Below are positions 8,471-16,760 of a stretch of 64,000 bases of DNA, in pieces. The notes beneath the pieces are model-generated. The model was not told the origin of the DNA and made no database searches. It saw only the letters and a list, made by a program, of their open reading frames with translations. Position 1 is the stretch's first letter. Each line of letters starts with the position of its first letter. Source of the DNA: Pseudomonas sp. PSE14 (GTDB lineage Bacteria > Pseudomonadota > Gammaproteobacteria > Pseudomonadales > Pseudomonadaceae); NCBI RefSeq assembly GCF_029203285.1, contig NZ_CP115669.1:3348001-3412000 (forward strand), in the 5' to 3' direction. The position numbers and the translations under genes are program-made.

Positions 8471-9859
8471 ATGACTCAACTTCAGAACACCCTGATCAAG
8501 AACCCGCAGGCGGTGATGACCGGCTTGCGCGGCCCGCTCGCCCGGGCAGGCAACGTCGACATCCGCATCATCGACGGGCGCATCGCCGAAATGGCGGAAG
8601 GCCTGACGGCGCAACCCGGCGAGCGGGTGATCGACGCCCGTGGATCGGTGGTGTATCCGGGCTGGATCAACACCCACCATCATCTGTTCCAGAACCTGCT
8701 CAAGGCGGTGCCGGAGGGTTTGAACCAGGACCTGCAAGGCTGGCTGGCCAGCGTGCCCTATCCACGCCTCAACCGCTTTACCCCGCAACTGGCGCGAATC
8801 GCCGCGCGCCTGGGCATGACCGAGTTGCTGCTCTCCGGGGTGACGACCTGCGCCGATCACCATTACCTCTACCACGCCAACGGCACCACCGAGTCCGGCG
8901 ACCTGCTGTTCGACATGGCCACCGAGTTCGGCATGCGCTTCGTCCTGTGCCGGGGGGGCGCGCTGGAGTCGGCAAGCGCCCATCCGGGGTTCTCGAAAAC
9001 AGCGCTGCAACCGGAGACACTGGACCAGATGGTCGGCGACATCGAGCGACTCAAATCGCGGTATCACCAGGACACCTCGGATGCGATGCGCCGGGTGGTG
9101 GTGGCGCCGACCACGCCGACCTTCTCGCTACCGCCGACACTGCTGCGCGAACTGGCCCACTCGGCACGCGGCCTCGGTCTGCGGCTGCACACGCACCTTT
9201 CGGAGACGCAGAACTACGTCAACTTCTGCCGCGAGAAGTACAACTGCCTGCCGGTCGAATTCGTCGCCGAACACGAATGGCTTGGTCCTGACGTCTGGTT
9301 CGCCCATGCGGTGCATATGCAGCCGGCGGAGATCCGCATGCTCGCGCAGACCGGCACCGGCATTTCCCACTGCCCGGTCAGCAACGCGCGGTTGGGCAGC
9401 GGCGTCGCCCCGGTGCCACAGATGTACGAGGCCGGCGTACCGATTTCCCTGGGGGTGGACGGGGTGGCCTCGAACGAGTCCGGGAGCATGGTCGGCGAAG
9501 CGCATACCGCATGGCTGATCCATCGCGCCGAGCAAGGGGCATCGGCCACCACGGCCGAGGATGTCATCCATTGGGGGACGGCCGGGGGGGCGAAGGTGCT
9601 GGGACTGGGCTCGGTTGGCACACTGGAAGTCGGGCAGGCGGCCGATCTGGTGATCTACAGCCTCGATCACCCGCGCTTCTTCGGTTTCCACGATACCGCG
9701 CTGGCACCTGTGGCCGCGGGCGAGCCGATTACCGTGCGCTACAGCATGGTCGGGGGGCGGCTGGTGGTCGACGACGGCGTTATTCCTGGCCTGGACCTGG
9801 AGCGCATGCGCGCCGAGGCCTGGGAAGGGGTGCAGCAGTTGATGCAGATCGACGACTGA
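8471..9859 (+). CDS. 8-oxoguanine/isoxanthopterin-type deaminase (amidohydrolase superfamily)
   Basis: This 462-residue cytosine-deaminase-like amidohydrolase has the N-terminal metal motif INTHHHLFQ, the catalytic HTHLSET, HAVHM and the metal-binding Asp in LGVDGVASNES. The overall pattern matches the 8-oxoguanine deaminase group; isoxanthopterin deaminase is a close relative and cannot be excluded from motifs alone. The product would be a hydroxylated purine or pteridine plus ammonia. GGAG lies 7 bases before the ATG, and the gene directly follows the permease, so import and deamination are coupled. It ends before a REP-like hairpin. Confidence 0.85.
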   Translation: MTQLQNTLIKNPQAVMTGLRGPLARAGNVDIRIIDGRIAEMAEGLTAQPGERVIDARGSVVYPGWINTHHHLFQNLLKAVPEGLNQDLQGWLASVPYPRLNRFTPQLARIAARLGMTELLLSGVTTCADHHYLYHANGTTESGDLLFDMATEFGMRFVLCRGGALESASAHPGFSKTALQPETLDQMVGDIERLKSRYHQDTSDAMRRVVVAPTTPTFSLPPTLLRELAHSARGLGLRLHTHLSETQNYVNFCREKYNCLPVEFVAEHEWLGPDVWFAHAVHMQPAEIRMLAQTGTGISHCPVSNARLGSGVAPVPQMYEAGVPISLGVDGVASNESGSMVGEAHTAWLIHRAEQGASATTAEDVIHWGTAGGAKVLGLGSVGTLEVGQAADLVIYSLDHPRFFGFHDTALAPVAAGEPITVRYSMVGGRLVVDDGVIPGLDLERMRAEAWEGVQQLMQIDD

Positions 9860-9870
9860 TCCACTCCCTC

Positions 9871-9920
9871 GTAGGAGCCGGCTTGCCAGCGCTGGCTGGC
9901 CTTCAGGCCGGACTCCTACG
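9871..9920. repeat. REP-like palindrome after the deaminase gene
   Basis: GTAGGAGCCGGCTTGCCAGC pairs imperfectly with the downstream GGCCTTCAGGCCGGACTCCTAC region. This is the Pseudomonas REP type that begins with GTAGGAGC. It sits 11 bases past the stop and probably ends or stabilises the upstream transcript. Confidence 0.7.
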
Positions 9921-10057
9921 GCGCTCCCCCTCGGGACAACTCGATATGTCCGGCTCCCTGCGCCGTGCCAGTAGACGCACGTCCTGCGCAAAGCCTCACC
10001 GAGAAAAACAAGAAATTCCCCGAGTCGAACGGGGTGATGACTCAAGGAAAACAGAAG

Positions 10058-10915
10058 ATGCAGAAACGCACGTTACCTGCCTGGCAGGCCATTGCCGTCG
10101 GTGTTCTGTCGTTGGCTGCGGCCAGTTCAGCGAAGGCGTCCGAGTGGAGCGACAGCTCTATCAGCTACTTGTACGGCACTCGCTTTGCCGAGCCGGGCAT
10201 CGATGATTCGATCGCCAAGAACATCGTCGAATTCACCTATGTTGATGGATACCAGTACGGCGGCAACTTTCTCGACATACAGGCGCTGTTTTCTGACAGC
10301 AACGATCCCGCCGAAGATAGCGACGACGGCGCCACGGAAGTGTATGTGGTCTATCGCCACCAACTGTCGCTCAATAAAATTTCCGGCGGGGACTTCAAGT
10401 GGGGACCTGTTCGGGACTGGTCGCTGTCGGCCGGCCTCGACTGGAACACCAAGAACACCGCTTTCGCGCCAGAGAAACGCATGTTCGTCGTCGGCCCGAC
10501 CATTAATTTCGACGTACCGGGTTTCTGGGACCTGAGCCTGATGTACCGCACCGAGAAGAACCACAATGGCTTGCCCTTCGCCCGCGAGCACGATGTCCGC
10601 TTCGACGATACCTACTATGTGGAAACCGCTTGGGACACTCCCTTCCAGCTCGGCTCGGTATCACTCAAATTCAAGGGTTTTGCCAACTTCGTCCCGCCCA
10701 AGGGCAAGGACGGCTTCGGTCACGACACCGTGAGCGAGACACTGGTACACGCTGCCGTGCTCGTAGACGTGGGCGAGCTGACGTTCGGCAAGAAAAACAC
10801 CCTCTTCGCCGGGGTGGGTTACGAATACTGGAAAAACAAGTTCGGCAACAACTCCGCCAATACGCCCGGCACCGAGGCCAATACACCGTTCCTGAACCTG
10901 GAATGGCATCTGTAA
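10058..10915 (+). CDS. Tsx-like nucleoside-specific outer-membrane channel
   Basis: This 285-residue protein starts with an export signal (QKRTLPAWQAIAVGVLSLAA then SSAKASEW). The mature part has alternating aromatic beta strands and ends in NLEWHL, fitting the Channel_Tsx family of 12-stranded nucleoside/nucleobase channels. The internal ATG at 10058 is chosen because AAGGA lies 9-10 bases upstream and the signal peptide begins there. Lying at the end of the heterocycle cluster, it probably lets the substrate cross the outer membrane before the NCS2 permease takes it up. A REP hairpin separates it from the deaminase, so it may have its own promoter. Confidence 0.82.
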   Translation: MQKRTLPAWQAIAVGVLSLAAASSAKASEWSDSSISYLYGTRFAEPGIDDSIAKNIVEFTYVDGYQYGGNFLDIQALFSDSNDPAEDSDDGATEVYVVYRHQLSLNKISGGDFKWGPVRDWSLSAGLDWNTKNTAFAPEKRMFVVGPTINFDVPGFWDLSLMYRTEKNHNGLPFAREHDVRFDDTYYVETAWDTPFQLGSVSLKFKGFANFVPPKGKDGFGHDTVSETLVHAAVLVDVGELTFGKKNTLFAGVGYEYWKNKFGNNSANTPGTEANTPFLNLEWHL

Positions 10916-11006
10916 GACCCCATCACCCCAAAATGGGGCATCGAGGGGGCCTTGCTGTATAGCCTCCATCAGCCCGCGTGCGCTTGAAACCGACAGGGAA
11001 CGCCTA

Positions 11007-11915
11007 TCAAGGTGACAGGAATTTGCGAATCGCCTGGATCGTCTGAGTAGGCGCCTCCTCCATCAGCCAGTGCCCGGCGCCGGGCACCACCACTTCGGTG
11101 ACGTTATCGGCAGCATTGCGCATGACGATGGCTTCGTTGGCGCCGAAGGACTTCTCACCGCCGACCGCAAGCACCGGCATCGTCAGGCGCTTCTTGTTCG
11201 ACGCTTCGTTGTCCACGGCATCCTGGCGGATGCTGCGGAACTGTGAGAAGGCGGCGTGCATCGCACCAGGGCGGGCGTAAAGTTTCGCGTAATGCTCGCG
11301 AGTGGCCTCATCCACCTTATGCGGATCGCCGGCGAAATCATTCCAGAAGCGATCCAGATAGATCCGCTCGCGCCCGGCCACCAGTCGCTCCATATCGGCC
11401 CCGCCGAAGTCGAAGTGCCAGAGAAGCGGGGAACGGACGATGTCATTCCACGGCGGGATTCCGGGGACCGGAGCGTCCATGACCACCAGCCGCTCGGTCC
11501 GCTGCGGATAACGCGCCGCATAGGCGTAGGCCACCATGGTGCCGATGTCATGGCCGATGACCACCGAATGCTCGATACCCAGCGAAGCCAACACGGCGCG
11601 GACATCGCCTGCCTGGGTCTTCTTGTCGTAGCCGCCGGACGGGATCGATGACAAGCCCATGCCGCGCAGGTCCGGGACCACGACGGTGTGGTCCTTGGCC
11701 AGATCCTTGGCCAGCGGAGCCCACATGTCGCCGGTATCGCCAAACCCATGGAGGAGCACCACGGCCGGCCCGGCTCCACCAACGCGCACGTGAAGGGTTG
11801 CGCCCTCTACCGCAACGTCCTGGGTACGAAAGGAGGCCGGGAACGCAACTACCCCGGCCTGGGCCGGAATGCTCAGGGTCACCAGCAGCGAAGCGCTCAG
11901 CAGGGTTCGAATCAT
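11007..11915 (-). CDS. Secreted Cif-like epoxide hydrolase (alpha/beta hydrolase)
   Basis: This 302-residue protein has a signal peptide (MIRTLLSASLLVTLSIPAQA). HGFGDTGDMW forms the oxyanion hole. The nucleophile elbow GHDIGT carries Asp rather than Ser, the mark of epoxide hydrolases and haloalkane/haloacetate dehalogenases. MDAPVPG, WHFDF, LVAGRERIYLDRFW and the C-terminal GAGHWLMEE resemble what I recall of P. aeruginosa Cif (HGFGQTW, AHDIG, MEAPIP, WHFSF, GCGHWLPEE), a secreted epoxide hydrolase that acts on host cells. The start is chosen for the GGAG 8 bases upstream and the signal peptide. It converges on the Tsx gene. A dehalogenase role is the main alternative. Confidence 0.82.
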   Translation of the reverse strand: MIRTLLSASLLVTLSIPAQAGVVAFPASFRTQDVAVEGATLHVRVGGAGPAVVLLHGFGDTGDMWAPLAKDLAKDHTVVVPDLRGMGLSSIPSGGYDKKTQAGDVRAVLASLGIEHSVVIGHDIGTMVAYAYAARYPQRTERLVVMDAPVPGIPPWNDIVRSPLLWHFDFGGADMERLVAGRERIYLDRFWNDFAGDPHKVDEATREHYAKLYARPGAMHAAFSQFRSIRQDAVDNEASNKKRLTMPVLAVGGEKSFGANEAIVMRNAADNVTEVVVPGAGHWLMEEAPTQTIQAIRKFLSP

Positions 11916-12140
11916 CGTGGCATCTCCGGGGGTGTCGACTGATGGAGCGTAGTTCGCTTTGCGACGCCTACACGAGATTGCTCTGACGTCCTGAGCCGCT
12001 GCGGGAGCTGATGTGCCAGTGAGCGAGCTGTCCGGGCGCTCAGACACTCAATGCAGCCACTCATGCACCAGAAAGCAGCGCAATGCCTCTTTCAGGAGCG
12101 CTGATCACAGGAAAAAGCTCTTCGCAATCCACCTGGGCGC

Positions 12141-12159
12141 ATTGCAGCTGCGCTGCAAT
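12141..12159. promoter_or_regulatory. Inverted repeat upstream of the sigma-54-like promoter
   Basis: ATTGCAGCTGCGCTGCAAT is a 7-base inverted repeat. It keeps the TGCA-N7-TGCA frame of NtrC sites but has G/C where the consensus has C/G next to the core. It lies just upstream of the -24 element, closer than most NtrC enhancers. Confidence 0.3.
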
Positions 12160-12175
12160 GGCGGTTTTCCGGAGT

Positions 12176-12191
12176 TGGCACGGCATTCGCT
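12176..12191 (+). promoter_or_regulatory. Candidate sigma-54 promoter of the guanidine operon
   Basis: TGGCACGGCATTCGCT has the -24 GG and -12 GC exactly 10 bases apart and differs from TGGCAC-N5-TTGC at one base. A transcript starting about 12 bases on would read into the riboswitch at 12258. Sigma-54 control fits a nitrogen-scavenging operon. Confidence 0.5.
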
Positions 12192-12257
12192 TTTACCGAT
12201 GCGTGCAGGAGTCATCCGGACCACCGGAAAGCGGCACCACAATCTGACAATGGATGA

Positions 12258-12346
12258 CTAGGGTTCCGGCTCGCGCAGCGAGCGGCTGGTCCGAGAGTCA
12301 TCGACCTCCAGCGAGGTTACACGGCGGGACAAAAGCCCGGGAGACG
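12258..12346 (+). ncRNA. Guanidine-I riboswitch (ykkC class)
   Basis: The conserved blocks occur in order: CTAGGGTTCCGGC, a GC-rich stem loop, CTGGTCCGAGAG, a second stem loop, then ACACGGCGGGACAAAAGCCC and GGGAGA. These match the guanidine-I (ykkC) aptamer, which binds free guanidinium and turns on detoxification or assimilation genes. It ends about 60 bases before the ATG of the binding-protein gene, so the expression platform lies between 12346 and 12405. No obvious intrinsic terminator is seen there, so control of translation is possible. Confidence 0.93.
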
Positions 12347-12404
12347 AGAGCGCCATCGTGCCGCCCGACTCCTGCCCGCCCGACAACCGACCTGGAGATT
12401 GTCC

Positions 12405-13469
12405 ATGCGCAAGCCCCTTCTGACCGCTCTGCTCGCCGCCGGTCTCGCCGCTTTCAGTCTCGGCGCCAGCGCCGCCACGAAGAACAGCTTCAACCTCTGC
12501 TGGACCATCTACGCCGGCTGGATGCCATGGGAATACGCGGCCAGCCACGGCATCGTCGACAAGTGGGCGAAGAAGTACGGCATCGAGATCAAGGTCACCC
12601 AGCTCAACGACTACATCGAGTCGATCAACCAGTACACCGCTGGCCAGTTCGATGGCTGCACCATGACCAACATGGACGCCCTGACCATTCCCGCGGCCGG
12701 CGGCGTCGATTCCACCGCGCTGATCGTCAGCGACTTCTCCAACGGCAACGACGGCATCGTGCTCAAGGGCGAAGGCAAATCCCTGGCCGACCTCAAGGGC
12801 ATGAACGTCAACCTGGTGGAACTCTCGGTCTCCCACTACCTGCTCGCCCGCGCGCTGGAAAACGCCCGCCTGACCGAGAAGGACGTGAAGACGGTAAACA
12901 CCTCCGACGCCGACATCGCCGCCGCCTTCAACACCGAGGACGTGCAGGCGGTGACCACCTGGAACCCGATGCTCGCCGAAGCCCGCGCCAAGCCGGGCAC
13001 CACCGAGGTGTTCAACTCCAGCCAGATCCCCGGCGAGATCATGGACATGATGGTGGTCAACAGCGCCGTGCTGAAGGACAACCCGGCGCTGGGCAAAGCC
13101 CTGACTGGAGCCTGGTTCGAAACCGTGGCGCTGATGCAGGGCGACAGCGCCCAGACCCGCGCCGCACTGGAGCATATGGCCAAGGCCTCGGGCACGGACC
13201 TCGCCGGCTACCAGAGCCAGCTCGCCACCACCAGGCTCTTTGCCACGCCGAAGGAAGCACTGGCCTTCGCCACCAGCCCGAAGCTGCCGGCGACCATGGA
13301 CAAGGTCGCGGCCTTCTCCTTCGCCCACGGCCTGCTCGGCGAAGGCGCCAAAAGTGCCGAAGCGATCGGCATGAGTTTCGCCAAGGGCATCGCCACCGGC
13401 GATGCGCAGAACCTCAAGCTGCGCTTCGACCCGACGTACGTGCAGATGGCGGCGGACGGCAAGCTCTGA
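12405..13469 (+). CDS. ABC transporter periplasmic binding protein of the guanidine/urea-carboxylase operon
   Basis: This 354-residue protein starts with a signal peptide (MRKPLLTALLAAGLAAFSLG then ASA) and continues as a TauA/SsuA/NMT1-like binding protein of the type found beside urea carboxylase genes. FNLCWTIYAGWMPWEYAA opens the mature domain. The ATG has GGAG 7 bases upstream. It is the first gene after the guanidine-I riboswitch, so the ligand is probably guanidine or a guanidino compound rather than taurine. A REP block separates it from the permease gene, which may let this gene be expressed more strongly than the rest. Confidence 0.88.
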   Translation: MRKPLLTALLAAGLAAFSLGASAATKNSFNLCWTIYAGWMPWEYAASHGIVDKWAKKYGIEIKVTQLNDYIESINQYTAGQFDGCTMTNMDALTIPAAGGVDSTALIVSDFSNGNDGIVLKGEGKSLADLKGMNVNLVELSVSHYLLARALENARLTEKDVKTVNTSDADIAAAFNTEDVQAVTTWNPMLAEARAKPGTTEVFNSSQIPGEIMDMMVVNSAVLKDNPALGKALTGAWFETVALMQGDSAQTRAALEHMAKASGTDLAGYQSQLATTRLFATPKEALAFATSPKLPATMDKVAAFSFAHGLLGEGAKSAEAIGMSFAKGIATGDAQNLKLRFDPTYVQMAADGKL

Positions 13470-13506
13470 GGCGCCTTCGGACAAGACCTTGCTCGTAGTC
13501 GAAGCG

Positions 13507-13624
13507 CCCTCTCCCTAACCCTCTCCCTGAAGGGAGAGGGGACTCGTTCGGTGCAGGTTGAAATCTTGGCGTCAGCCGGCACGGACAGCTCCCTCTCCCT
13601 TCAGGGAGAGGGCGGGGGAGAGGG
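13507..13624. repeat. Paired palindromic repeats between binding-protein and permease genes
   Basis: Two near-identical hairpins, each with CCCTCTCCC and GGGAGAGGG arms (13519-13540 and 13589-13613), lie inside a larger inverted arrangement bounded by CCCTCTCCC and GGGAGAGGG. The same repeat family recurs at 19350-19472 and 20769-20942. Confidence 0.8.
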
Positions 13625-13657
13625 AACGCTTCCCACGGAAATCCACAGGTACTAACC

Positions 13658-14473
13658 ATGCGCCTGATCAACCGAACCCCCGACCGCAGCGGCCGCCTGT
13701 TCCTGGTGCTGCTGCCCTTCGCCCTGCTGCTGTTCGCCTACTTCACCGGGTCGGCGTCACGGCTGGCGGAGAACCCCAACGACAAGCTGCTGCCCAGCGC
13801 CGCGCAGATGGCCGACGCGGTCAATCGCCTGGCCTTCAGCGAAGACAAGCGCACCGGCGACGTACTGTTTTGGAAGGACACCGGCGCCAGCCTGCAACGC
13901 CTGGGCGTGGGTCTTGGCATTGCCGCCCTGCTCGGCCTGGTGCTGGGCATCGCTGCCGGCAGCGTTCCGCTGTTCGGCGCGCCGCTTTCGCCGCTGCTCA
14001 CTGTGCTGTCGATGATCCCGCCACTGGCAATCCTGCCGGTGTTGTTCATCGTCTTCGGCCTCGGCGAGTTGTCCAAGGTGGTGCTGATCGTTATCGGCGT
14101 TGCCCCCTGCATCGCCCGCGACATCGAACAGCGCGCCCGGGAAATCCCCCGCGAGCTGCTGATCAAGGCGCAGACCCTGGGCGCCAGCACCTGGACGCTG
14201 ATCCTGCGCGTGGTGCTGCCGCAGTTGATGCCGCGCCTGCTCATCTCCCTGCGCCTGATGCTCGGCTCGGCCTGGCTGTTCCTCATCGCCGCCGAAGCCA
14301 TCGCCTCCACCGACGGCCTGGGCTACCGCATCTTTCTCGTACGCCGCTACCTGGCCATGGACGTGATCCTGCCCTACGTGGTGTGGATCACCGCGTTGGC
14401 CTGGCTGATGGACTGGGGTCTGCGCGCCCTCACCCGCCGCGCCTTCCCCTGGTACGAAGGAGGCAAGGCATGA
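13658..14473 (+). CDS. ABC transporter permease (guanidine/urea-type importer)
   Basis: This 271-residue inner-membrane protein has about six hydrophobic segments and the BPD_transp_1 EAA-like loop (EIPRELLIKAQTLGASTWTL). It pairs with the upstream binding protein and the downstream ATPase, whose start overlaps its stop (ATGA). The ribosome site is weak, fitting lower or coupled expression behind the repeat block. The membership in the urea-carboxylase-linked importer group follows from context. Confidence 0.88.
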   Translation: MRLINRTPDRSGRLFLVLLPFALLLFAYFTGSASRLAENPNDKLLPSAAQMADAVNRLAFSEDKRTGDVLFWKDTGASLQRLGVGLGIAALLGLVLGIAAGSVPLFGAPLSPLLTVLSMIPPLAILPVLFIVFGLGELSKVVLIVIGVAPCIARDIEQRAREIPRELLIKAQTLGASTWTLILRVVLPQLMPRLLISLRLMLGSAWLFLIAAEAIASTDGLGYRIFLVRRYLAMDVILPYVVWITALAWLMDWGLRALTRRAFPWYEGGKA

Positions 14474-15273
14474 GCTTCATTCAGGTCCGCAACGTCTGGC
14501 AGGAGTACGACGGCAACGTGGTGCTCGAACGCCTGAATCTCGAGGTGAAGGAAGGCGAGTTCTGCACCCTGGTCGGCGCCTCCGGCTGTGGCAAGTCCAC
14601 CTTCCTGCGCCTGCTGCTCGGCCAGGAGCGCCCCAGCCGTGGCGAGCTGCTGCTCGAAGGCCAGCCGCTGCCGGGCGAGCCCGACCCGAGCCGGGGCGTG
14701 GTGTTCCAGCGCTACTCGGTGTTCCCACACCTGTCGGTGCTGGACAACGTCGCCCTCGGCCTGGAACTGCCGCGCTCGCCGCTGCTCGGCCGGCTGCTGG
14801 GCAGCGCCAAGCGCGAAGCCCGCGAACAGGCCGCCGCCCTGCTTGAACGAGTCGGCCTCGGCCATGCGCTCAAGCAGTATCCCAGCGCCCTCTCCGGCGG
14901 CATGCAGCAGCGCCTGGCCATCGCCCAGGCGTTGGTGATGAAGCCGCGCGTGCTGTTGCTCGACGAGCCCTTCGGTGCGCTCGACCCCGGCATCCGCAAG
15001 GACATGCACGCCCTGCTGCTGGAGCTGTGGCAGGAAACCCGCCTCACCGTGTTCATGGTCACCCACGACCTCGCCGAGGGCTTCAGCCTGGGCACTCGCC
15101 TGCTGGTTTTCGACAAGGTCCGCCACGACCCGCAGGCGCCCACCGCCTACGGCGCCCGCATCACCTACGACATCCCGCTCAACGCCGACCGCAAGGCCGC
15201 CCGCGCCGCCCTGCCCGAACCGCTCGCCGCGCGCCTGGAAACGGCCGCGCCGCTGCTCACGCCGGCCTACTGA
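14470..15273 (+). CDS. ABC transporter ATP-binding protein (guanidine/urea-type importer)
   Basis: This 267-residue ATPase has Walker A GASGCGKST, a Q-loop in FQRYSVF, the signature LSGGMQQRLAIAQAL, Walker B VLLLDEPFGALD and switch His in MVTHDL. The start overlaps the permease stop; the much longer open frame upstream is a shadow of the permease. It energises import of the operon substrate. About 60 residues past the core domain carry no motif I recognise, as in nitrate/taurine-type ATPases. Confidence 0.92.
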   Translation: MSFIQVRNVWQEYDGNVVLERLNLEVKEGEFCTLVGASGCGKSTFLRLLLGQERPSRGELLLEGQPLPGEPDPSRGVVFQRYSVFPHLSVLDNVALGLELPRSPLLGRLLGSAKREAREQAAALLERVGLGHALKQYPSALSGGMQQRLAIAQALVMKPRVLLLDEPFGALDPGIRKDMHALLLELWQETRLTVFMVTHDLAEGFSLGTRLLVFDKVRHDPQAPTAYGARITYDIPLNADRKAARAALPEPLAARLETAAPLLTPAY

Positions 15274-15282
15274 GGAACCGAC

Positions 15283-16002
15283 ATGAACGACCTGCGCACC
15301 ACTCTCTACGAAGAAACCGTCCCCGGCGGCGGCCACACCTCCTTCGTCCTCAAGCGCGGCCAAGTGCTGCGCCTGACCGACCTGGAAGGCGGCGGCAACG
15401 TCAGCCTCCTGCTGTTCAACGCCGCCGAGAAGAGCGAGCGGCTGAACCTGCCCGACAGCCTCAAGTGCCAGCACACCGCCAGGCTCACCGCTGGCCATTG
15501 CCTGTACTCGGACATGGGCCGCGTGCTGGCCGCCATCACCGCCGACAGCTGCGGCTGGCACGACAGCTTCGGCGGTGTGCTGAACGCCGCCGAGGTCCAG
15601 GAGAAGTACGGCGACGGCCGCTACCAGGAACTGCGCAACGGTTTCCACCGCAACGGCGTGGACAACCTGCTGGTGGAAATGGGCAAGTGGGACATGCGCC
15701 TGCAGGACCTGCTGATGTGCCTGAACCTGTTCAGCCGCGTGGCCGTCGATGCCGACGGCTGCTTCCGCTTCAGCCCCGATAACTCCAGGGCAGGCGACTA
15801 CGTGGAGCTTTACGCGCCAATGGACACCCTCGTCGTCCTCACCGCCCTGCAACATCCGCTGGACCCGAACCCGCAGTACGCCCCCAAGCCCATCGGCCTG
15901 ACCTGGCAGCAGGTCGCGTCCGACGGCATCAGCGTGCTCTGCCGCACCTCGCGCGCGGAGAATGGCCGCGGCTTCCACAACACCGAACGCCAGTACCTGT
16001 AA
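15283..16002 (+). CDS. cgdA: Carboxyguanidine deiminase subunit, UAAP1 type (DUF1989)
   Basis: This 239-residue protein belongs to the DUF1989/urea-carboxylase-associated family (YEETVPGGGHTSFVLKRGQV, LTDLEGGGNVSLLLFNA, DSCGWHDSFGG, HPLDPNP). Paired UAAP proteins are now understood as the two subunits of carboxyguanidine deiminase (CgdAB), which converts carboxyguanidine to allophanate and ammonia between the carboxylase and the hydrolase. The riboswitch on this operon supports that reading. The A/B labels follow gene order only. It begins 9 bases after the ATPase stop and is followed 11 bases later by its partner. Confidence 0.87.
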   Translation: MNDLRTTLYEETVPGGGHTSFVLKRGQVLRLTDLEGGGNVSLLLFNAAEKSERLNLPDSLKCQHTARLTAGHCLYSDMGRVLAAITADSCGWHDSFGGVLNAAEVQEKYGDGRYQELRNGFHRNGVDNLLVEMGKWDMRLQDLLMCLNLFSRVAVDADGCFRFSPDNSRAGDYVELYAPMDTLVVLTALQHPLDPNPQYAPKPIGLTWQQVASDGISVLCRTSRAENGRGFHNTERQYL

Positions 16003-16013
16003 GGAGCGCGAGC

Positions 16014-16649
16014 ATGCCCATCGTCCCCAGCGACAAACATCCCGAAGCCTGCGTTTCGCGCACCCTGATTCCCGCCGGCGAACCCAGCCTCACCGAACTG
16101 AAAGCCGGGCAGACCCTGCGCATCCTCGACCTGGAAGGCAACCAGGCAGTGGATACCCTGTTCTTCAGCACCGCCAACCCGCGCGAGCGCTACGACGTGC
16201 AGCGCACCCTGCGCAAGCAGGGGCAGGTCTACCTCAGCGCCGGCAGCGTGCTCTGGTCCAACCTCGGCAACCCGATGCTGACCATCACCGCCGACACCTG
16301 CGGCCGCCACGACACCCTCGGCGGCGCCTGCGCCCAGGAAAGCAACACCGTGCGCTACGCCCTGGACAAGCGCTACATGCACAGCTGCCGCGACAACTTC
16401 CTGCGCGCCAGCCTGCACGACGGCCGCCTGAGCAAGGCCGACATCAGCCACAACATCAACTTCTTCATGAACGTGCCGGTCACCGCCGAAGGCGGCCTGA
16501 CCTTCGAGGACGGCATCTCCGGCGCCGGCAAGTACGTCGAACTGCTCGCGCACATGGACGTCATCGTCCTGATCTCCAACTGCCCGCAGCTCAACAACCC
16601 CTGCAACGGCTGGAACCCGACGCCGGCGGAGCTGCTGGTATGGGACTGA
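16014..16649 (+). CDS. cgdB: Carboxyguanidine deiminase subunit, UAAP2 type (DUF1989)
   Basis: This 211-residue DUF1989 protein is a paralogue of the preceding gene product. It has GEPSLTELKAGQTLRILDLE, NQAVDTLFF, DTCGRHDTLGGACAQESN, NINFFMNVPV and CPQLNNPCNGWNPTP. His and Cys residues in these motifs are likely metal ligands or catalytic. It is expected to act as a complex with its neighbour on carboxyguanidine. A palindrome and a REP pair follow before the carboxylase gene. The B label is by gene order. Confidence 0.87.
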   Translation: MPIVPSDKHPEACVSRTLIPAGEPSLTELKAGQTLRILDLEGNQAVDTLFFSTANPRERYDVQRTLRKQGQVYLSAGSVLWSNLGNPMLTITADTCGRHDTLGGACAQESNTVRYALDKRYMHSCRDNFLRASLHDGRLSKADISHNINFFMNVPVTAEGGLTFEDGISGAGKYVELLAHMDVIVLISNCPQLNNPCNGWNPTPAELLVWD

Positions 16650-16668
16650 ATCGGCGGCAGGCGGCAGG

Positions 16669-16742
16669 CGTTGGGCTGCAGGCGCTGCGGCGCTGGCTGT
16701 TCGCCCTCAGCCAAAGCCGCAGCGCCCAATGCAGCCCGACGC
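16669..16742. repeat. Large imperfect palindrome after cgdB
   Basis: GCGTTGGGCTGCAGGCGCTG followed by CGGC pairs with the downstream GCCGCAGCGCCCAATGCAGC then CCGACGC. The loop is about 24 bases. It lies about 20 bases past the cgdB stop and could pause or end part of the transcript. Confidence 0.6.
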
Positions 16743-16760
16743 TGCGTGTGACCGGAACCT

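Larger units (their letters stand above)
11916..12404 (+). other. Control region of the guanidine operon
   Basis: These 489 bases hold no supported gene. They contain an inverted repeat (12141-12159), a sigma-54-like promoter (12176-12191) and the guanidine-I riboswitch (12258-12346). The promoter of the divergent hydrolase must lie in the left part, but its boxes are not clear. Confidence 0.6.

Noticed and set aside
7109..9067. Minus-strand open frame of 652 codons
   Set aside because: Antisense to the permease and deaminase genes; His/Gln/Arg-rich low-complexity translation with no domain.
13507..13624. Insertion sequence or CRISPR-like repeats
   Set aside because: The repeats are paired palindromes without transposase, terminal target duplications or regular spacers; they are REP-type elements.
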